From positions 372,001-436,000 of the forward strand of contig CAZQSZ010000003.1 of the NCBI GenBank assembly GCA_964596345.1: a DNA stretch of 64,000 bases. The letters run 5' to 3'. Under the pieces are notes generated by a model. It searched no databases, was not told where the DNA came from, and worked only from the letters and a program-made list of their open reading frames with translations. Source of the DNA: CADEDV01 sp964596345. GTDB taxonomy: Bacteria > Bacteroidota > Bacteroidia > Chitinophagales > Chitinophagaceae. Numbering within the stretch: position 1 is the first letter of the stretch; every line of letters starts with the position of its first letter. Shown here piece after piece: positions 1 to 9,531 of this stretch. A program made the translations under genes and the position numbers.

Positions 1-1648
1 TTTTCTTATTAGTGATCCTGTCATTGGTATTACCATTCCAGGCAAGTGCATAACTGAGTTCCAGGTAAAAATCTTTAGCCAGTGGTTCTGTGTAGGCGAT
101 TTTAGTGGAGATGCCCCTGGCCTCATTATCCCGGATATTCAGCTGGTCGGTAGTGTCCCTGCTCAGAAGTACTCCGGCATCATAATAATTATTCAGGGAA
201 TACAAAAAGCCCTCGTTTTCAGACCGGCTCCAGTTGAAGTCGGTATTGATCGAAATGGTGCGGGATAGTTTTTTGAATTTATGCTTCCACAAAACGGAGG
301 AGGTGATACTGTTGTTATCCGAGTTATTATTACTGTTCCGGAGGCTATTATTGATATTTTGCTGCGACTCATTTAAAGCTTCTGAATAGGACCGGGTGGT
401 GCTGCGGGTTGTTTTATTGTTTCCTCTGGTGGTCCATTTCAGTGAATTACTTGAATCAATATTGAAATCGAGGGTAAGGTTCAGGGCATGTTTGTTGGTG
501 GAATTAAAACTGCTGCTGTTGCTGTTGTTGAACCAGCTGGTATCGGATAAAAAGGTTTTTGCGAAGGTAGAATTATCTGCCTGGGCATTTACTTTGCTGA
601 ATTTATACCCGCTGTTGAAACTTTGTTTCTGGTCTTTCCCAAACTTATCACTATAGTGCAACCCGCCGCTCCAGTTTTTCGGGATCCCATTTCGGCCGCC
701 CCAGTAATTATCATCACCGTCACCACTGTAGCTGATCCACATGCCGCCATCATCACTCATACCACTTTCCATGCCATCCATACCGCCGCCATAGTTCTGT
801 GCATCCTGCCAGTCAAGGTTGGTCTGCCCGGTATTACTCATGATGCCATAACCCGCCAGCTTCCGTTTATTCTTAAAGGAATTAAGCATTATGGCATTAT
901 TGTACTTGTCTTTTAATCCACCACCGGCTTCCACTTTTCCAAAATACCCCTTCTTTTGTTTCATCTTCAGGTTAATGGTCTTGTCTTTCACTCCATCATC
1001 AATACCGGTAAATTCGGCCTGGTCGCTTTTTTTATCAAAGACTTCCACTTCCTTAACGGCATCGGCTCTCAGGTTTTTGGTGGCAATGCCGGGATCACTT
1101 CCAAAGAATTCTTCACCGTCCACCAACACTTTGGTCACCCGTTCACCCATGGCGGTGATCTTACCATCTTTATCCACCTGGATACCGGGAAGCCTGCGCA
1201 ACAGCTCTTCCACGTTGGCACCTGCTCTTACTTTAAAACTATCAGCCGTATAAACAGTGGTATCACCTTTAATACGGATAGGAGAGCCGCTTTTAATGAT
1301 CACTTCGGCCAGCAACTTGCTTTTGGGAGTGATATACACCTTACCCAGGTCAACCGGTGTTCCGGCTTTGACCTCGAAATTGTCGAAGTAGTCCCCCATA
1401 TACGGATGGGTGATCATCAGGATGAACTTCCCTTCCTTCAGGTTGTTAATGGAAAAATTGCCTTCCTTGTCGGAACGGGTAAAACGGACCAGTACTGAAT
1501 CTTTCTGACGAAGCAAAGAGATCACCGCATTGGCAGGATTCTTTTTTTCTACTGAATCAGTAACTGTACCTTTAAGAGAAGAAGTTTGTGAATAGGACGA
1601 AAGGGCTGTGATTAGCAACAGCAATAACAGTACAACCGGTTTTCTCAT
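1..1648 (-). CDS. TonB-receptor-like outer-membrane beta-barrel protein (C-terminus outside window)
   Basis: The frame is open from an ATG at 1648 to the window edge, about 549 codons, so the 3' end of the gene lies outside. It begins with a Leu-rich signal peptide ending near SSYSQ. A carboxypeptidase-regulatory-like beta-sandwich follows (about residues 25-105, with NLKEGKFILMITHPY). A plug-like domain comes next, containing LRRLPGIQVDKDG and KVLVDGEEFFG. The rest is Asn/Ser/Tyr-rich alternating sequence typical of a barrel. A Gly/Asp/Met-rich loop sits near residues 270-310. The architecture matches Bacteroidota OMP_b-brl_3 proteins related to TonB-dependent receptors; no SusD partner is visible, so the substrate is unknown. 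Confidence 0.85.
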   Translation of the reverse strand, partial: MRKPVVLLLLLLITALSSYSQTSSLKGTVTDSVEKKNPANAVISLLRQKDSVLVRFTRSDKEGNFSINNLKEGKFILMITHPYMGDYFDNFEVKAGTPVDLGKVYITPKSKLLAEVIIKSGSPIRIKGDTTVYTADSFKVRAGANVEELLRRLPGIQVDKDGKITAMGERVTKVLVDGEEFFGSDPGIATKNLRADAVKEVEVFDKKSDQAEFTGIDDGVKDKTINLKMKQKKGYFGKVEAGGGLKDKYNNAIMLNSFKNKRKLAGYGIMSNTGQTNLDWQDAQNYGGGMDGMESGMSDDGGMWISYSGDGDDNYWGGRNGIPKNWSGGLHYSDKFGKDQKQSFNSGYKFSKVNAQADNSTFAKTFLSDTSWFNNSNSSSFNSTNKHALNLTLDFNIDSSNSLKWTTRGNNKTTRSTTRSYSEALNESQQNINNSLRNSNNNSDNNSITSSVLWKHKFKKLSRTISINTDFNWSRSENEGFLYSLNNYYDAGVLLSRDTTDQLNIRDNEARGISTKIAYTEPLAKDFYLELSYALAWNGNTNDRITNKK

Positions 1649-1771
1649 GGCTAAATTGTAGTTGGTTGATTAAGGTTCAACGGTTTCGGCCGCTAAATTG
1701 ACTTAAAAAAAGCATTAGCGACTGACCATTCATGTAATTTTAAGTTAAAGCTCACTGAACGATAACGCTGT

Positions 1772-3817
1772 ATGACACGGAAGCAGAAAAATTCCACAAA
1801 AGATAATGCAGGCAAAGCCAAAATAGTGAACCTGCCAAAGTCTGAAAAAACAAAAGCAATTAAAATGGCCGAAGCATCCCCCAAATACGAGGACCTGAAC
1901 TTTGTTGATACTTCACTTCCAGTATGGAACTATTCCCTGTTAACGGATGAAGATGTGGCCAACTACCAGCAGGGCACCAATTACCAGCTCTATAAAAAAT
2001 TCGGATCACATTCTATACAGGTCAACGAACGCTGGGGAATGTATTTCTGTGTCTGGGCACCGAATGCAACGGCGGTATCAGTAAAAGGCAATTTCAATCA
2101 TTGGAAAAATCATGAATATGAGTTGAATCCCCGTTGGGACAAGAGTGGCATCTGGGAAGGATTTATTCCTGATTTTAAATTAGGGGAAGCATACAAGTAT
2201 CATATTGTTGGTTTCGAAGGCAGGGAAACAGATAAAGGGGATCCCTTTGCCAACTTCTGGGAAAAACGTCCGCAGACAGCCAGCATTACCTGGGATATGT
2301 ATTATGAATGGAAGGATGCTGCCTGGATGAAGAAAAGAAAGAAACACAATGCACTGGATGCACCCTGGAGTGTTTATGAAGTACATCTTGCCAGCTGGCA
2401 ACGACCCGATAAGAATGATGAGGAAACTTATAATACTTACGATCAGATCACCGAACGCTTAGTTCCTTATGTAAAGGAATTAGGATTTACCCATGTGGAG
2501 CTGATGCCCGTAACAGAACACCCGTTTGACGGCAGCTGGGGTTATCAGTGCACCGGTTTCTTTGCCGCTACTTCACGTTTTGGTGATCCCCAGGGACTGA
2601 TGAGATTGATCGATGCCTTTCACCAGGAAGGTATCGGCGTGATACTGGACTGGGTGCCTTCGCATTTTCCTTATGATGCACATGGCTTGTTCATGTTTGA
2701 TGGTACCCATACCTATGAATATGCCGATATGCGTAAAGGTTTTCATCCAGACTGGAACAGCTATATTTTCAATTACAAACGAGGAGAAGTAAAATCATTC
2801 CTGATCAGCAGTGCAAGATTCTGGTTCGACCTGTTTCATATAGACGGTGTAAGAGTAGATGCCGTGAGCTCCATGCTGAAATTGAATTATTCAAGAGAGG
2901 AAGGAGAGTGGGAGCCGAATGAATTTGGCGGCAATGGCAACCTGGAAGCAATTGCCTTTATCAAAGACCTGAATGAAACCATCTTCCGTGATTTCCCGGA
3001 TGTGCAAACCATTGCTGAAGAAGCCACCGACTGGCCCGGAGTTTCCAAACCCACCTGGCAGGATGGACTGGGCTTTGGTATGAAATGGATGATGGGCTGG
3101 ATGCATGATACATTGGATTATTTTAAACTGGATCCGCTGGCACGCCAGTTCCACCAGGATAAGTTTTCCTTCAGCATGATGTATTTCTATGATGAGAATT
3201 TCATGCTGCCGCTCAGCCATGATGAAGTAGTACATGGCAAAAGCCCAATGCTGTATAAAATGCCGGGAGATGAATGGCAGAAATTCGCCAACCTGCGGCT
3301 GATGTATACGTATATGTGGACACACCCGGGCGGACGACTTTTGTTTATGGGCGATGAGTTCGGTCAAACCACGGAATGGAATTATAAATCAGAACTGGAC
3401 TGGGGATTGTTACAATTCGATTGTCACCGGTTACTCAAAGATTGTGTGGCCGATTTGAATAAAGTATTAAAGCAAGAGCCTGCCCTTTTTTCTAACCAGT
3501 TCAACCAGGATGGGTTTGAATGGGTGGACCTGGATCACCGCCAGGAATCCGTGATGGTCTACCGGCGTAAAGGCAAGAAAAAATCGGATGACCTGCTGGT
3601 GATCCTGAATATGACACCGGTGGTGCGAAATGACTGGACAATCGAAGTAAGTGGAAAGGCGTATAGTGAGGAAATATTCAACAGCGACAAGACAATATAC
3701 TGGGGTACGGGCAGCGTTTACAACCCGGAGATAAGAAGCGAGTTGGTTGACAAGGCTCAAAAAAAATACCGCCTGATCGTAAATTTACCTGCATTAGCTG
3801 GGATTATTCTGAAATAA
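1772..3817 (+). CDS. glgB: 1,4-alpha-glucan branching enzyme (GH13_9 type)
   Basis: Cytoplasmic enzyme that cuts alpha-1,4 glucan chains and re-attaches them as alpha-1,6 branches in glycogen. The 681-aa product has a CBM48-like N-domain (VWAPNATAVSVKGNFNHW, about 94-111) and a GH13 barrel. Catalytic candidates are Asp363 in HIDGVRVDAV, Glu416 in TIAEEATDW and Asp484 in LSHDEVVHGK. The string MPGDEWQKFANLRLMYTYMW is also characteristic. The first about 30 residues are Lys-rich and poorly conserved, so an internal ATG at 1865 is an alternative start. It stands alone without glgA or glgC nearby. A near-consensus promoter (TAATTTTA) lies at 1735-1742. Confidence 0.95.
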   Translation: MTRKQKNSTKDNAGKAKIVNLPKSEKTKAIKMAEASPKYEDLNFVDTSLPVWNYSLLTDEDVANYQQGTNYQLYKKFGSHSIQVNERWGMYFCVWAPNATAVSVKGNFNHWKNHEYELNPRWDKSGIWEGFIPDFKLGEAYKYHIVGFEGRETDKGDPFANFWEKRPQTASITWDMYYEWKDAAWMKKRKKHNALDAPWSVYEVHLASWQRPDKNDEETYNTYDQITERLVPYVKELGFTHVELMPVTEHPFDGSWGYQCTGFFAATSRFGDPQGLMRLIDAFHQEGIGVILDWVPSHFPYDAHGLFMFDGTHTYEYADMRKGFHPDWNSYIFNYKRGEVKSFLISSARFWFDLFHIDGVRVDAVSSMLKLNYSREEGEWEPNEFGGNGNLEAIAFIKDLNETIFRDFPDVQTIAEEATDWPGVSKPTWQDGLGFGMKWMMGWMHDTLDYFKLDPLARQFHQDKFSFSMMYFYDENFMLPLSHDEVVHGKSPMLYKMPGDEWQKFANLRLMYTYMWTHPGGRLLFMGDEFGQTTEWNYKSELDWGLLQFDCHRLLKDCVADLNKVLKQEPALFSNQFNQDGFEWVDLDHRQESVMVYRRKGKKKSDDLLVILNMTPVVRNDWTIEVSGKAYSEEIFNSDKTIYWGTGSVYNPEIRSELVDKAQKKYRLIVNLPALAGIILK

Positions 3818-3932
3818 CTACTATTTTGGAAGTCTTTCGGTGGATCAAGGGGTGGTTTTGAGGCGATTAGTAACTGTAAACCTGTAACTTGTGTTGCGTA
3901 ACCAGAAAAATATCCAATTTAAAGGGAACCCT

Positions 3933-4985
3933 ATGATCCGGAAAATCCTGTCCTTGTGCCTGGTGATGACCACCTACATGGCCTCTTCACAGACCTCGGT
4001 CAACCAGTTAAACCTGCCCCCCGACAGTGCAGGCTATTTTTACCAAAAAGGTTTATTGGAAAAGCAAAACGGAAGACGTCTTGAGTCATTGAAGAATTTT
4101 GAAAAAGCCGTTAAGTATGATGCGAATAATAAGGAGATCGTCTCCGAGATTGCATTGGCCTATCTTGACCTGCGCCGCTACAGCTTTGCGAGAGATGCCT
4201 ACAAAAAACTATTAGAACTCGGGGATCAGTCAATTGCTACTTACAAGCAACTGACCAATCTTTCTTTCCAGTTGAAGCAACACGAAGATGTGATCAAATA
4301 TGCCACTAAATTGAAAGAGCTGGATCCTTCTGAAAAAGTGAATTATTATATTGGCCGTATACAGTATGACCAGGATAACTATGGGGAAGCCATCAAATAC
4401 CTGAATGAAGCCGCCAAGGAAGATGCAACGAATGCGGAGATCCCGTACCTCATCGCCCATAGCTATGCGGATATGATGAACTACAAGCAGGCGATCCCTT
4501 ATTTCCTGAAAGCAATTGAACTGGATCCTTCCAAAAATTACTGGATATATGAACTCGGCCTGATCTATTATGCCATGCATGATGATAAGAATTCCCTGAA
4601 GTATATTTTACTGGCAGGTGAGAAAGGCTACAAAAGAGATAATGATTACCTGGAGAACCTGGGTATCGCTTACCTGAACATAGGTGATCTTGATCAGGGA
4701 GCTGCCATCATGGGTGAAATATTAAAAAGAAAACCCAGCGACCTGAATATCCTGAACATGCTGGCAGAAGCTTATTATTATAAAGGAAAATACCAGCAGG
4801 CAATTGATTACTGGGATAAAGTACTCGAATATGATAAAGCCAATGCATCAGCTTTGTATATGATCGGGATGAGCTACCAGAAAAAAGGGGAGAAGGATAA
4901 AGGCATGGCGCTTTGTGATAAAGCAATCGAACTCGACCCCAGCCTCGCTTCACTGAAACAAAAGAAACAAATGATGGGACTTTGA
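3933..4985 (+). CDS. secreted tetratricopeptide-repeat protein
   Basis: The 350-aa product starts at ATG 3933, where a clear signal peptide begins (MIRKILSLCLVMTTYMASSQ); an upstream in-frame TTG adds only non-signal sequence. From about residue 30 to the end it is a run of about nine TPR-like helical pairs, recognisable by repeats such as AIKYLNEAAKEDATNAEIPY, AIPYFLKAIELDPSKNYWIY and MALCDKAIELDPSLASLKQK. TPR solenoids mediate protein contacts, so a periplasmic scaffold or adaptor role is inferred. It is transcribed convergently with argS, and a hairpin terminator lies between them. Confidence 0.85.
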   Translation: MIRKILSLCLVMTTYMASSQTSVNQLNLPPDSAGYFYQKGLLEKQNGRRLESLKNFEKAVKYDANNKEIVSEIALAYLDLRRYSFARDAYKKLLELGDQSIATYKQLTNLSFQLKQHEDVIKYATKLKELDPSEKVNYYIGRIQYDQDNYGEAIKYLNEAAKEDATNAEIPYLIAHSYADMMNYKQAIPYFLKAIELDPSKNYWIYELGLIYYAMHDDKNSLKYILLAGEKGYKRDNDYLENLGIAYLNIGDLDQGAAIMGEILKRKPSDLNILNMLAEAYYYKGKYQQAIDYWDKVLEYDKANASALYMIGMSYQKKGEKDKGMALCDKAIELDPSLASLKQKKQMMGL

Positions 4986-4987
4986 TA

Positions 4988-5099
4988 AGTCCTGAGTCGA
5001 TAGTCTTTAGTAAGAAATTAAAAAAAGCAACCAATTGGGTTGCTTTTTTTAATGCTTTTTTATTGATTACTCCCGACTCCTGACTAAATACTACGGACT
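4988..5099. repeat. inverted period-7 arrays of AGTCnnn around a terminator
   Basis: The core AGTC or AGTA starts at 4988, 4995, 5002 and 5009, exactly 7 bases apart. The complementary core GACT or TACT starts at 5068, 5075, 5082, 5089 and 5096, also exactly 7 apart. The two arms face each other across the hairpin at 5021-5049, and can pair imperfectly into a long stem. The array starts just past the TPR stop codon and ends six bases before the argS stop codon. Confidence 0.8.
5021..5049. terminator. bidirectional intrinsic terminator between TPR gene and argS
   Basis: The 12-bp stem AAAAAAGCAACC (5021-5032) / GGTTGCTTTTTT (5038-5049) has a 5-base loop and T-runs on both strands, which suits the convergent genes on either side. 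Confidence 0.85.
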
Positions 5100-5104
5100 A
5101 ACGA

Positions 5105-6883
5105 TTACATTCTTTCCGGCACCCTGATTCCCAGCAAACTCATCGCAGATGCAATCACATTGGCCGTCATTTCTGCTATTTGTAAACGAAGCTGTTTCTT
5201 TTCTTCCGTTTCAGCATTCATCACCGAATGTTCGGTATAGAAGGTATTGAATGATTTGGCCAGGTTAAAAGCATAAATGGCCAGCAGGGAAGGATTGTGC
5301 TCTGTAGCAGCTTGCTCAATTATGACGGGGTATTGTTCCAGCGAAACAACCAGGTCTTTTTCCAGTTTCAGCAAGCCCTGGCCGATGGTTTGTGGTCCAT
5401 CGATCGCTTTTTGTTTCCTGAGTATGGATTTTATCCTTGCATGGGTGTATTGCACAAACGGACCTGTGAATCCGTGGAAGTCGATGGACTCCTCCGGGTT
5501 AAAGATCATTTTCTTTTTAGGGTCAACCCGCAAAAGGAAGAATTTCAAAGCTCCTAAGGCAATCGTATCATACAATTCCTTCAGTTCTACTTCGGTGAAG
5601 TCTTTTACTTTTCCCAGTTCTTCTGTTTTATGCCTCGCTACATTCACCATTTCTTCCACCATATCATCGGCATCCACTACAGTTCCTTCCCGGCTTTTCA
5701 TTCTTCCGGTGGGCAGTTCCACCATACCATAACTCAGGTGATAGATACCATCCGCATAGGGCTTGCCCAGTTTTTTCAGGATCAGCTTCAGCACTTTCAT
5801 ATGATAGTTCTGTTCATCCGCTATCACATAAATGCTCTGGTCATACTTGAACTCTTCATATTTCTGTTGTGCCAAACCAAGGTCTTGTGTGATATAAACA
5901 GAGGTACCGTCCTTTCTCAATACTAATTTTTCATCCAGTCCTTCATCGGTCAGGTCGATCCAGGTACTGCCATCTTCTTTTTTAAAGAAAACACCAGACT
6001 TTAATCCATCCTCCACAAATTTTTTACCGGGCAGGTAAGTTTCACTTTCATAATACATTTTCTGGAAATCACTGCCGATGCGTTTATAAGTGACATCAAA
6101 ACCGGCATAGACCCAGCTGTTCATCTTTTTCCAGAGTGCTATCACATCCGGTTTGCCTTCTTCCCAGTCCAGCAACATTTGTTGTGTGCCTTTCATGATC
6201 GGTGCTTCTTTCTCGGCTAACTCTTTGGTCATACCACCCGCCACCAGTTCTTCCACCTGTTTTTTATATTCATCGTTGAACTTCACATAATACTCTCCAA
6301 CAAAATGATCACCTTTTGTATTGGTTGATTCCGGCGTGGCGCCGTTGGCAAACAGCTGCCAGGCGATCATACTCTTACAAATATGAATACCCCGGTCGTT
6401 AACAATACAGCTTTTTATGATCTCGTATCCCTTAGCTTTCAGTATCTCCGCCACACTCCATCCTAAAAAATTATTGCGCAAATGCCCAAGATGCAAAGGC
6501 TTGTTGGTATTAGGAGATGAGTACTCCACCATCACTTTTTGCCCGTTGCCTGCACTCAGTCCATACTTCTTATTGCTGTACCCCGACTGTAACACTTCCA
6601 GCCAGTAACTGTCGTCAATCGTCAGGTTCAAAAATCCTTTGATAACATTATACGCTTTGAAAAAAGAAGGATCGTTTTTCAGCAATTCATCTCCCAGTTC
6701 CGTACCCAACTGTTCCGGTGATTTCTTCAGTTGCTTGATGAACGAAAACAACACGATTGTATAATCTCCCTCAAATTCCGGTTTGGTGGAATTGATAGTG
6801 AGGTCAGACTCTTTGAACTCATTCCCGCTGATATTTTGCAGCGCCTTTACAACTAATGGCTTTATCCTGTTTACGATATTCAT
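5105..6883 (-). CDS. argS: arginine--tRNA ligase
   Basis: Charges tRNA-Arg with arginine in the cytoplasm. The 592-aa class I synthetase has the N-terminal arginyl additional domain (about 1-90). The HIGH-type motif reads HLGH within SSPNTNKPLHLGHLRNN (about 107-123), the KMSKS-equivalent is GRMKSREGT, and the C-terminal helical DALR anticodon-binding domain ends GIRVPERM. The longer upstream reading uses TTG; the ATG at 6883 is preferred because an exact TAnnTTTG promoter lies 18 bases upstream of it. Confidence 0.96.
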   Translation of the reverse strand: MNIVNRIKPLVVKALQNISGNEFKESDLTINSTKPEFEGDYTIVLFSFIKQLKKSPEQLGTELGDELLKNDPSFFKAYNVIKGFLNLTIDDSYWLEVLQSGYSNKKYGLSAGNGQKVMVEYSSPNTNKPLHLGHLRNNFLGWSVAEILKAKGYEIIKSCIVNDRGIHICKSMIAWQLFANGATPESTNTKGDHFVGEYYVKFNDEYKKQVEELVAGGMTKELAEKEAPIMKGTQQMLLDWEEGKPDVIALWKKMNSWVYAGFDVTYKRIGSDFQKMYYESETYLPGKKFVEDGLKSGVFFKKEDGSTWIDLTDEGLDEKLVLRKDGTSVYITQDLGLAQQKYEEFKYDQSIYVIADEQNYHMKVLKLILKKLGKPYADGIYHLSYGMVELPTGRMKSREGTVVDADDMVEEMVNVARHKTEELGKVKDFTEVELKELYDTIALGALKFFLLRVDPKKKMIFNPEESIDFHGFTGPFVQYTHARIKSILRKQKAIDGPQTIGQGLLKLEKDLVVSLEQYPVIIEQAATEHNPSLLAIYAFNLAKSFNTFYTEHSVMNAETEEKKQLRLQIAEMTANVIASAMSLLGIRVPERM

Positions 6884-6900
6884 CCTTGTCAATTATTGCG

Positions 6901-6908
6901 CAAATGTA
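6901..6908 (-). promoter_or_regulatory. TAnnTTTG promoter of argS
   Basis: On the minus strand this reads TACATTTG, an exact match to the Bacteroidota -7 consensus. The distance to the argS ATG implies a leader of about 13 nt. Confidence 0.75.
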
Positions 6909-7006
6909 AGAAACCCGGCCCGGTTAAACAGGACACAGCTCTTGCCGCAGCGATTTAACCGCCGGAATTTCAGTTTTGGTATTTCTTTTATTTACTTTGC
7001 CCGGTC

Positions 7007-7528
7007 ATGAAAAAGCATATCCATACCATCCGTGAGCTGATCCTGCCCATGATCGACTTCTTTCACCCGCTGTTTCGCCGGATCATGCCTTTGCGGACTT
7101 TCCGGTATGCAGCCTGTGGTGGTATTAATGCTGTATTGAGTTTCGTGGTCTATTTCATCTGCCTGAAATATGTTTTCAAGGAACAGTTACTGCAATTCGA
7201 TTTCTATGCATTCACGCCACACTCAGCGGCCTTGTTCGCTTCTTTCCTGTTTGGCTTCCCTTTTGGCTTTTTCCTGATGAAATACGTGGTGTTTAACGAT
7301 TCAAGGGTGAAGGGAAAAGTACAACTGTTCCGCTACCTCGTCATCTACCTGTTCAACCTGGCCCTGAACTATATTGCCCTGAAAGTATTTGTAGAGATCA
7401 TTAAGATGGATGCCGTGCTGGCGCAGGTTATTTCCACGTTCATGATCATTGTGATCAGTTATATCGCCCAGCGGTACTTTACCTTCAAGATAAAGGAAGT
7501 GGATGACGAGAAAGAGATCACAGACTAA
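7007..7528 (+). CDS. GtrA-like membrane protein
   Basis: The 173-aa integral membrane protein has about four transmembrane segments. Its first segment carries the GtrA-family signature FRYAACGGINAVLSFVVYF, and the C-terminal YIAQRYFTFK resembles the usual FxxxRxWVF ending. GtrA proteins are thought to help move lipid-linked sugars across the membrane for glycosylation of surface polymers; no glycosyltransferase sits next to it here. A one-mismatch promoter (TTACTTTG) lies about 15 bases upstream. Its stop codon overlaps the 3' end of the convergent gene by 11 bases. Confidence 0.85.
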   Translation: MKKHIHTIRELILPMIDFFHPLFRRIMPLRTFRYAACGGINAVLSFVVYFICLKYVFKEQLLQFDFYAFTPHSAALFASFLFGFPFGFFLMKYVVFNDSRVKGKVQLFRYLVIYLFNLALNYIALKVFVEIIKMDAVLAQVISTFMIIVISYIAQRYFTFKIKEVDDEKEITD

Positions 7529-8957
7529 AGTCGATCGATTCTACTTTCACTGACATGGAGCCGGCACAATTACTGCGGATCACTAAGAATTTATCAAGCG
7601 GGTAGATGCCGATCAGTTTCAGGTCATTGATACTGCCATTACTCCGGATGCCTTTTATCCATTCCCGGTTCAGGTATTGGCCCATGGATGTTTTAGCGGA
7701 ATCCAGGTAAGCTGTCAGATCATACTTCGCATATTTACTGATCTCGGTCACGATCCTTCGGTTGAACAACCAGTCGGCCGCTTTCAGCAAGGCATCTTTG
7801 GATTTGATATCAAAATCAATATTTTTTATCTCCAGTAATTTTTTCTCGGGATCATACACCGGTTTGCCCACCAGGTACATGGAACCATCATTGGTGCCAC
7901 CAAAATTGATCCGGATGATCAGCTTTTCATTACCCGAGCCAAAAAGCTTTACATCTTTAATAATGAACTTCTTTTTAACCGGGCCTTTGTTCAGGTCAAA
8001 CTCTTTGCCCGCCGCCTGCATATTCAGCAGGTTACTCAATGAATCATAATGCAGCACAGCATCCAGGAAAATATTGAAGCCGGGTTTGTTACTGAAGTCA
8101 GTAATATTGGGCAACCAGGAACTTTGCTCTGCCGGCTTTTCAAAACTGATCACCGGCCGGGCCGATAAACCAAGTATTACATTCAGCGAATCATTGCGGG
8201 CATATAAACTGTTGATGCGAATCCTTTGCGGGTTCACCTGCAGCCAGCCCATGCCATAGAGATCATAAACTTTATTCAGCTGGTCCCATACCTGCTGGAA
8301 TTTTGATTTCAGGTCCACCGTACCATAGTTCTTATCCAGATCTGCTTTAGCTGCATCCAGTTCTGTTTTCAAACCATTCAATACCTGTTTGGTGATATCC
8401 TGCCCCCAGAAACAAACCTCGCATTTATCCAACGCTTGCGGTTCATTTCTTTTGATCGCCAGTTTCACTTTATAATCGGGCTGCACGGTGAGTGAGTTGG
8501 TAAAAGAAACATTCACTTTTCTTTCCGGTTCATCAAACCCGCAACGGCAGGGGGCTGTCCACGGAGAAACCGCCACACCGGCCACACAAACTCTTGTAGA
8601 GCCAATGATCTTATAATAACCCGTGAAGCCTAATGACAGGGAAGTGCCGGTGGCTTTCATTTGCAAAGGGCTGCGGCGGAAGGAATATTTATACCTTGTA
8701 TCACAACCATCATACACCCATTCATCCGGGTATTTGGGAGAAGTAAACAAAGTGTCCACACTTTTTTCTGCCATGGCATAAACAGGTTTCAGGTTCACCT
8801 GGATGGGAACATTGATCTCGGAGACGGGTAAAGAATCCAGTTTGAAATTGGTTTGCGCCAGTGTTGGTTTTTCCGGGTTGATCTTGGGCGAGCAGGAAAC
8901 AAGCAAGCTAATGACCGCTGCTAAAAGAACAATTCCTTTTCCATTCATGTTTTTCAT
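7518..8957 (-). CDS. DUF4403-like lipoprotein
   Basis: The 479-aa product starts with a lipoprotein signal (LLAAVISLLVSC, lipobox Cys at residue 22), so it is probably anchored in the periplasm or outer membrane. The body is beta-rich and opens with NVPIQVNLKPVYAMAEK, followed by a Cys-containing segment (APCRCGFDEPERK, CEVCFWGQDI) and a long helix (ELDAAKADLDKNYG). The order and the opening resemble the DUF4403 family, which has no assigned function. The assignment is by eye, so the family name is moderately sure and the lipoprotein call firm. Confidence 0.65.
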   Translation of the reverse strand: MKNMNGKGIVLLAAVISLLVSCSPKINPEKPTLAQTNFKLDSLPVSEINVPIQVNLKPVYAMAEKSVDTLFTSPKYPDEWVYDGCDTRYKYSFRRSPLQMKATGTSLSLGFTGYYKIIGSTRVCVAGVAVSPWTAPCRCGFDEPERKVNVSFTNSLTVQPDYKVKLAIKRNEPQALDKCEVCFWGQDITKQVLNGLKTELDAAKADLDKNYGTVDLKSKFQQVWDQLNKVYDLYGMGWLQVNPQRIRINSLYARNDSLNVILGLSARPVISFEKPAEQSSWLPNITDFSNKPGFNIFLDAVLHYDSLSNLLNMQAAGKEFDLNKGPVKKKFIIKDVKLFGSGNEKLIIRINFGGTNDGSMYLVGKPVYDPEKKLLEIKNIDFDIKSKDALLKAADWLFNRRIVTEISKYAKYDLTAYLDSAKTSMGQYLNREWIKGIRSNGSINDLKLIGIYPLDKFLVIRSNCAGSMSVKVESIDFSL

Positions 8958-9017
8958 TGATGCAATAAAAATAATGAAAGAAAGGAAAAGGAATTGTGAA
9001 GAAATTACGAAGTAGTA

Positions 9018-9458
9018 TTACATCTCTTTGGGTTGTGTCATACTAAACCAGTTGCCGCAACCATCCTTCACCACGCATTCAATACCATAAAACTGTTCTT
9101 TGGGTTCGGTAAGGGTTACACCCTTGGCCTTGAGTTCTGCATACGCAGCATGGCAGTCGGGAGTGTAGAGTACACCGGCACCCATGATCCCTTTTTCCAG
9201 CAGCACTTTAAATGCCTGGCGGGTTTCTTCATCAAAACCGTCGGGACAGGTTTCGCTCTTGATCATGCTTTCATGCAGTACCGGCATCAGTACCACTTCC
9301 AGTTCAGGTTGTTCCGGCGGGTTGAGGGTCAGCCAGCGGTAGCCGCTTTCCATCGTGGCATCGGTATTGACTTTAAAGCCCAGCAGGTTGACATAAAAAT
9401 CATAGGCCTTGTCCTGGTCGTTTACAAAAAGAGTGGTGTGGGAAAATTTTGTTACCAT
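9018..9458 (-). CDS. VOC (glyoxalase/bleomycin-resistance fold) protein
   Basis: The 146-aa protein has two beta-alpha-beta-beta-beta halves. The first half starts TKFSHTTLFVNDQDKAYDFY and contains LEVVLMPV; the second includes AGVLYTPDCHAAYAELKAKG and ends FYGIECVVKDGCGNWFSM. The VOC superfamily covers metal-dependent lyases, dioxygenases and drug-binding proteins, so the substrate cannot be told from sequence. It lies downstream of the AraC operon in the same orientation but 146 bases away, separated by a period-7 repeat array, so it may be a separate unit. Confidence 0.88.
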   Translation of the reverse strand: MVTKFSHTTLFVNDQDKAYDFYVNLLGFKVNTDATMESGYRWLTLNPPEQPELEVVLMPVLHESMIKSETCPDGFDEETRQAFKVLLEKGIMGAGVLYTPDCHAAYAELKAKGVTLTEPKEQFYGIECVVKDGCGNWFSMTQPKEM

Positions 9459-9531
9459 ATTGGTTGATTTAAGAATATGAAGATAGGAGGGATGCCGCTA
9501 AACCGGTTCTTGAATCTTGCTTTCTTGGATG

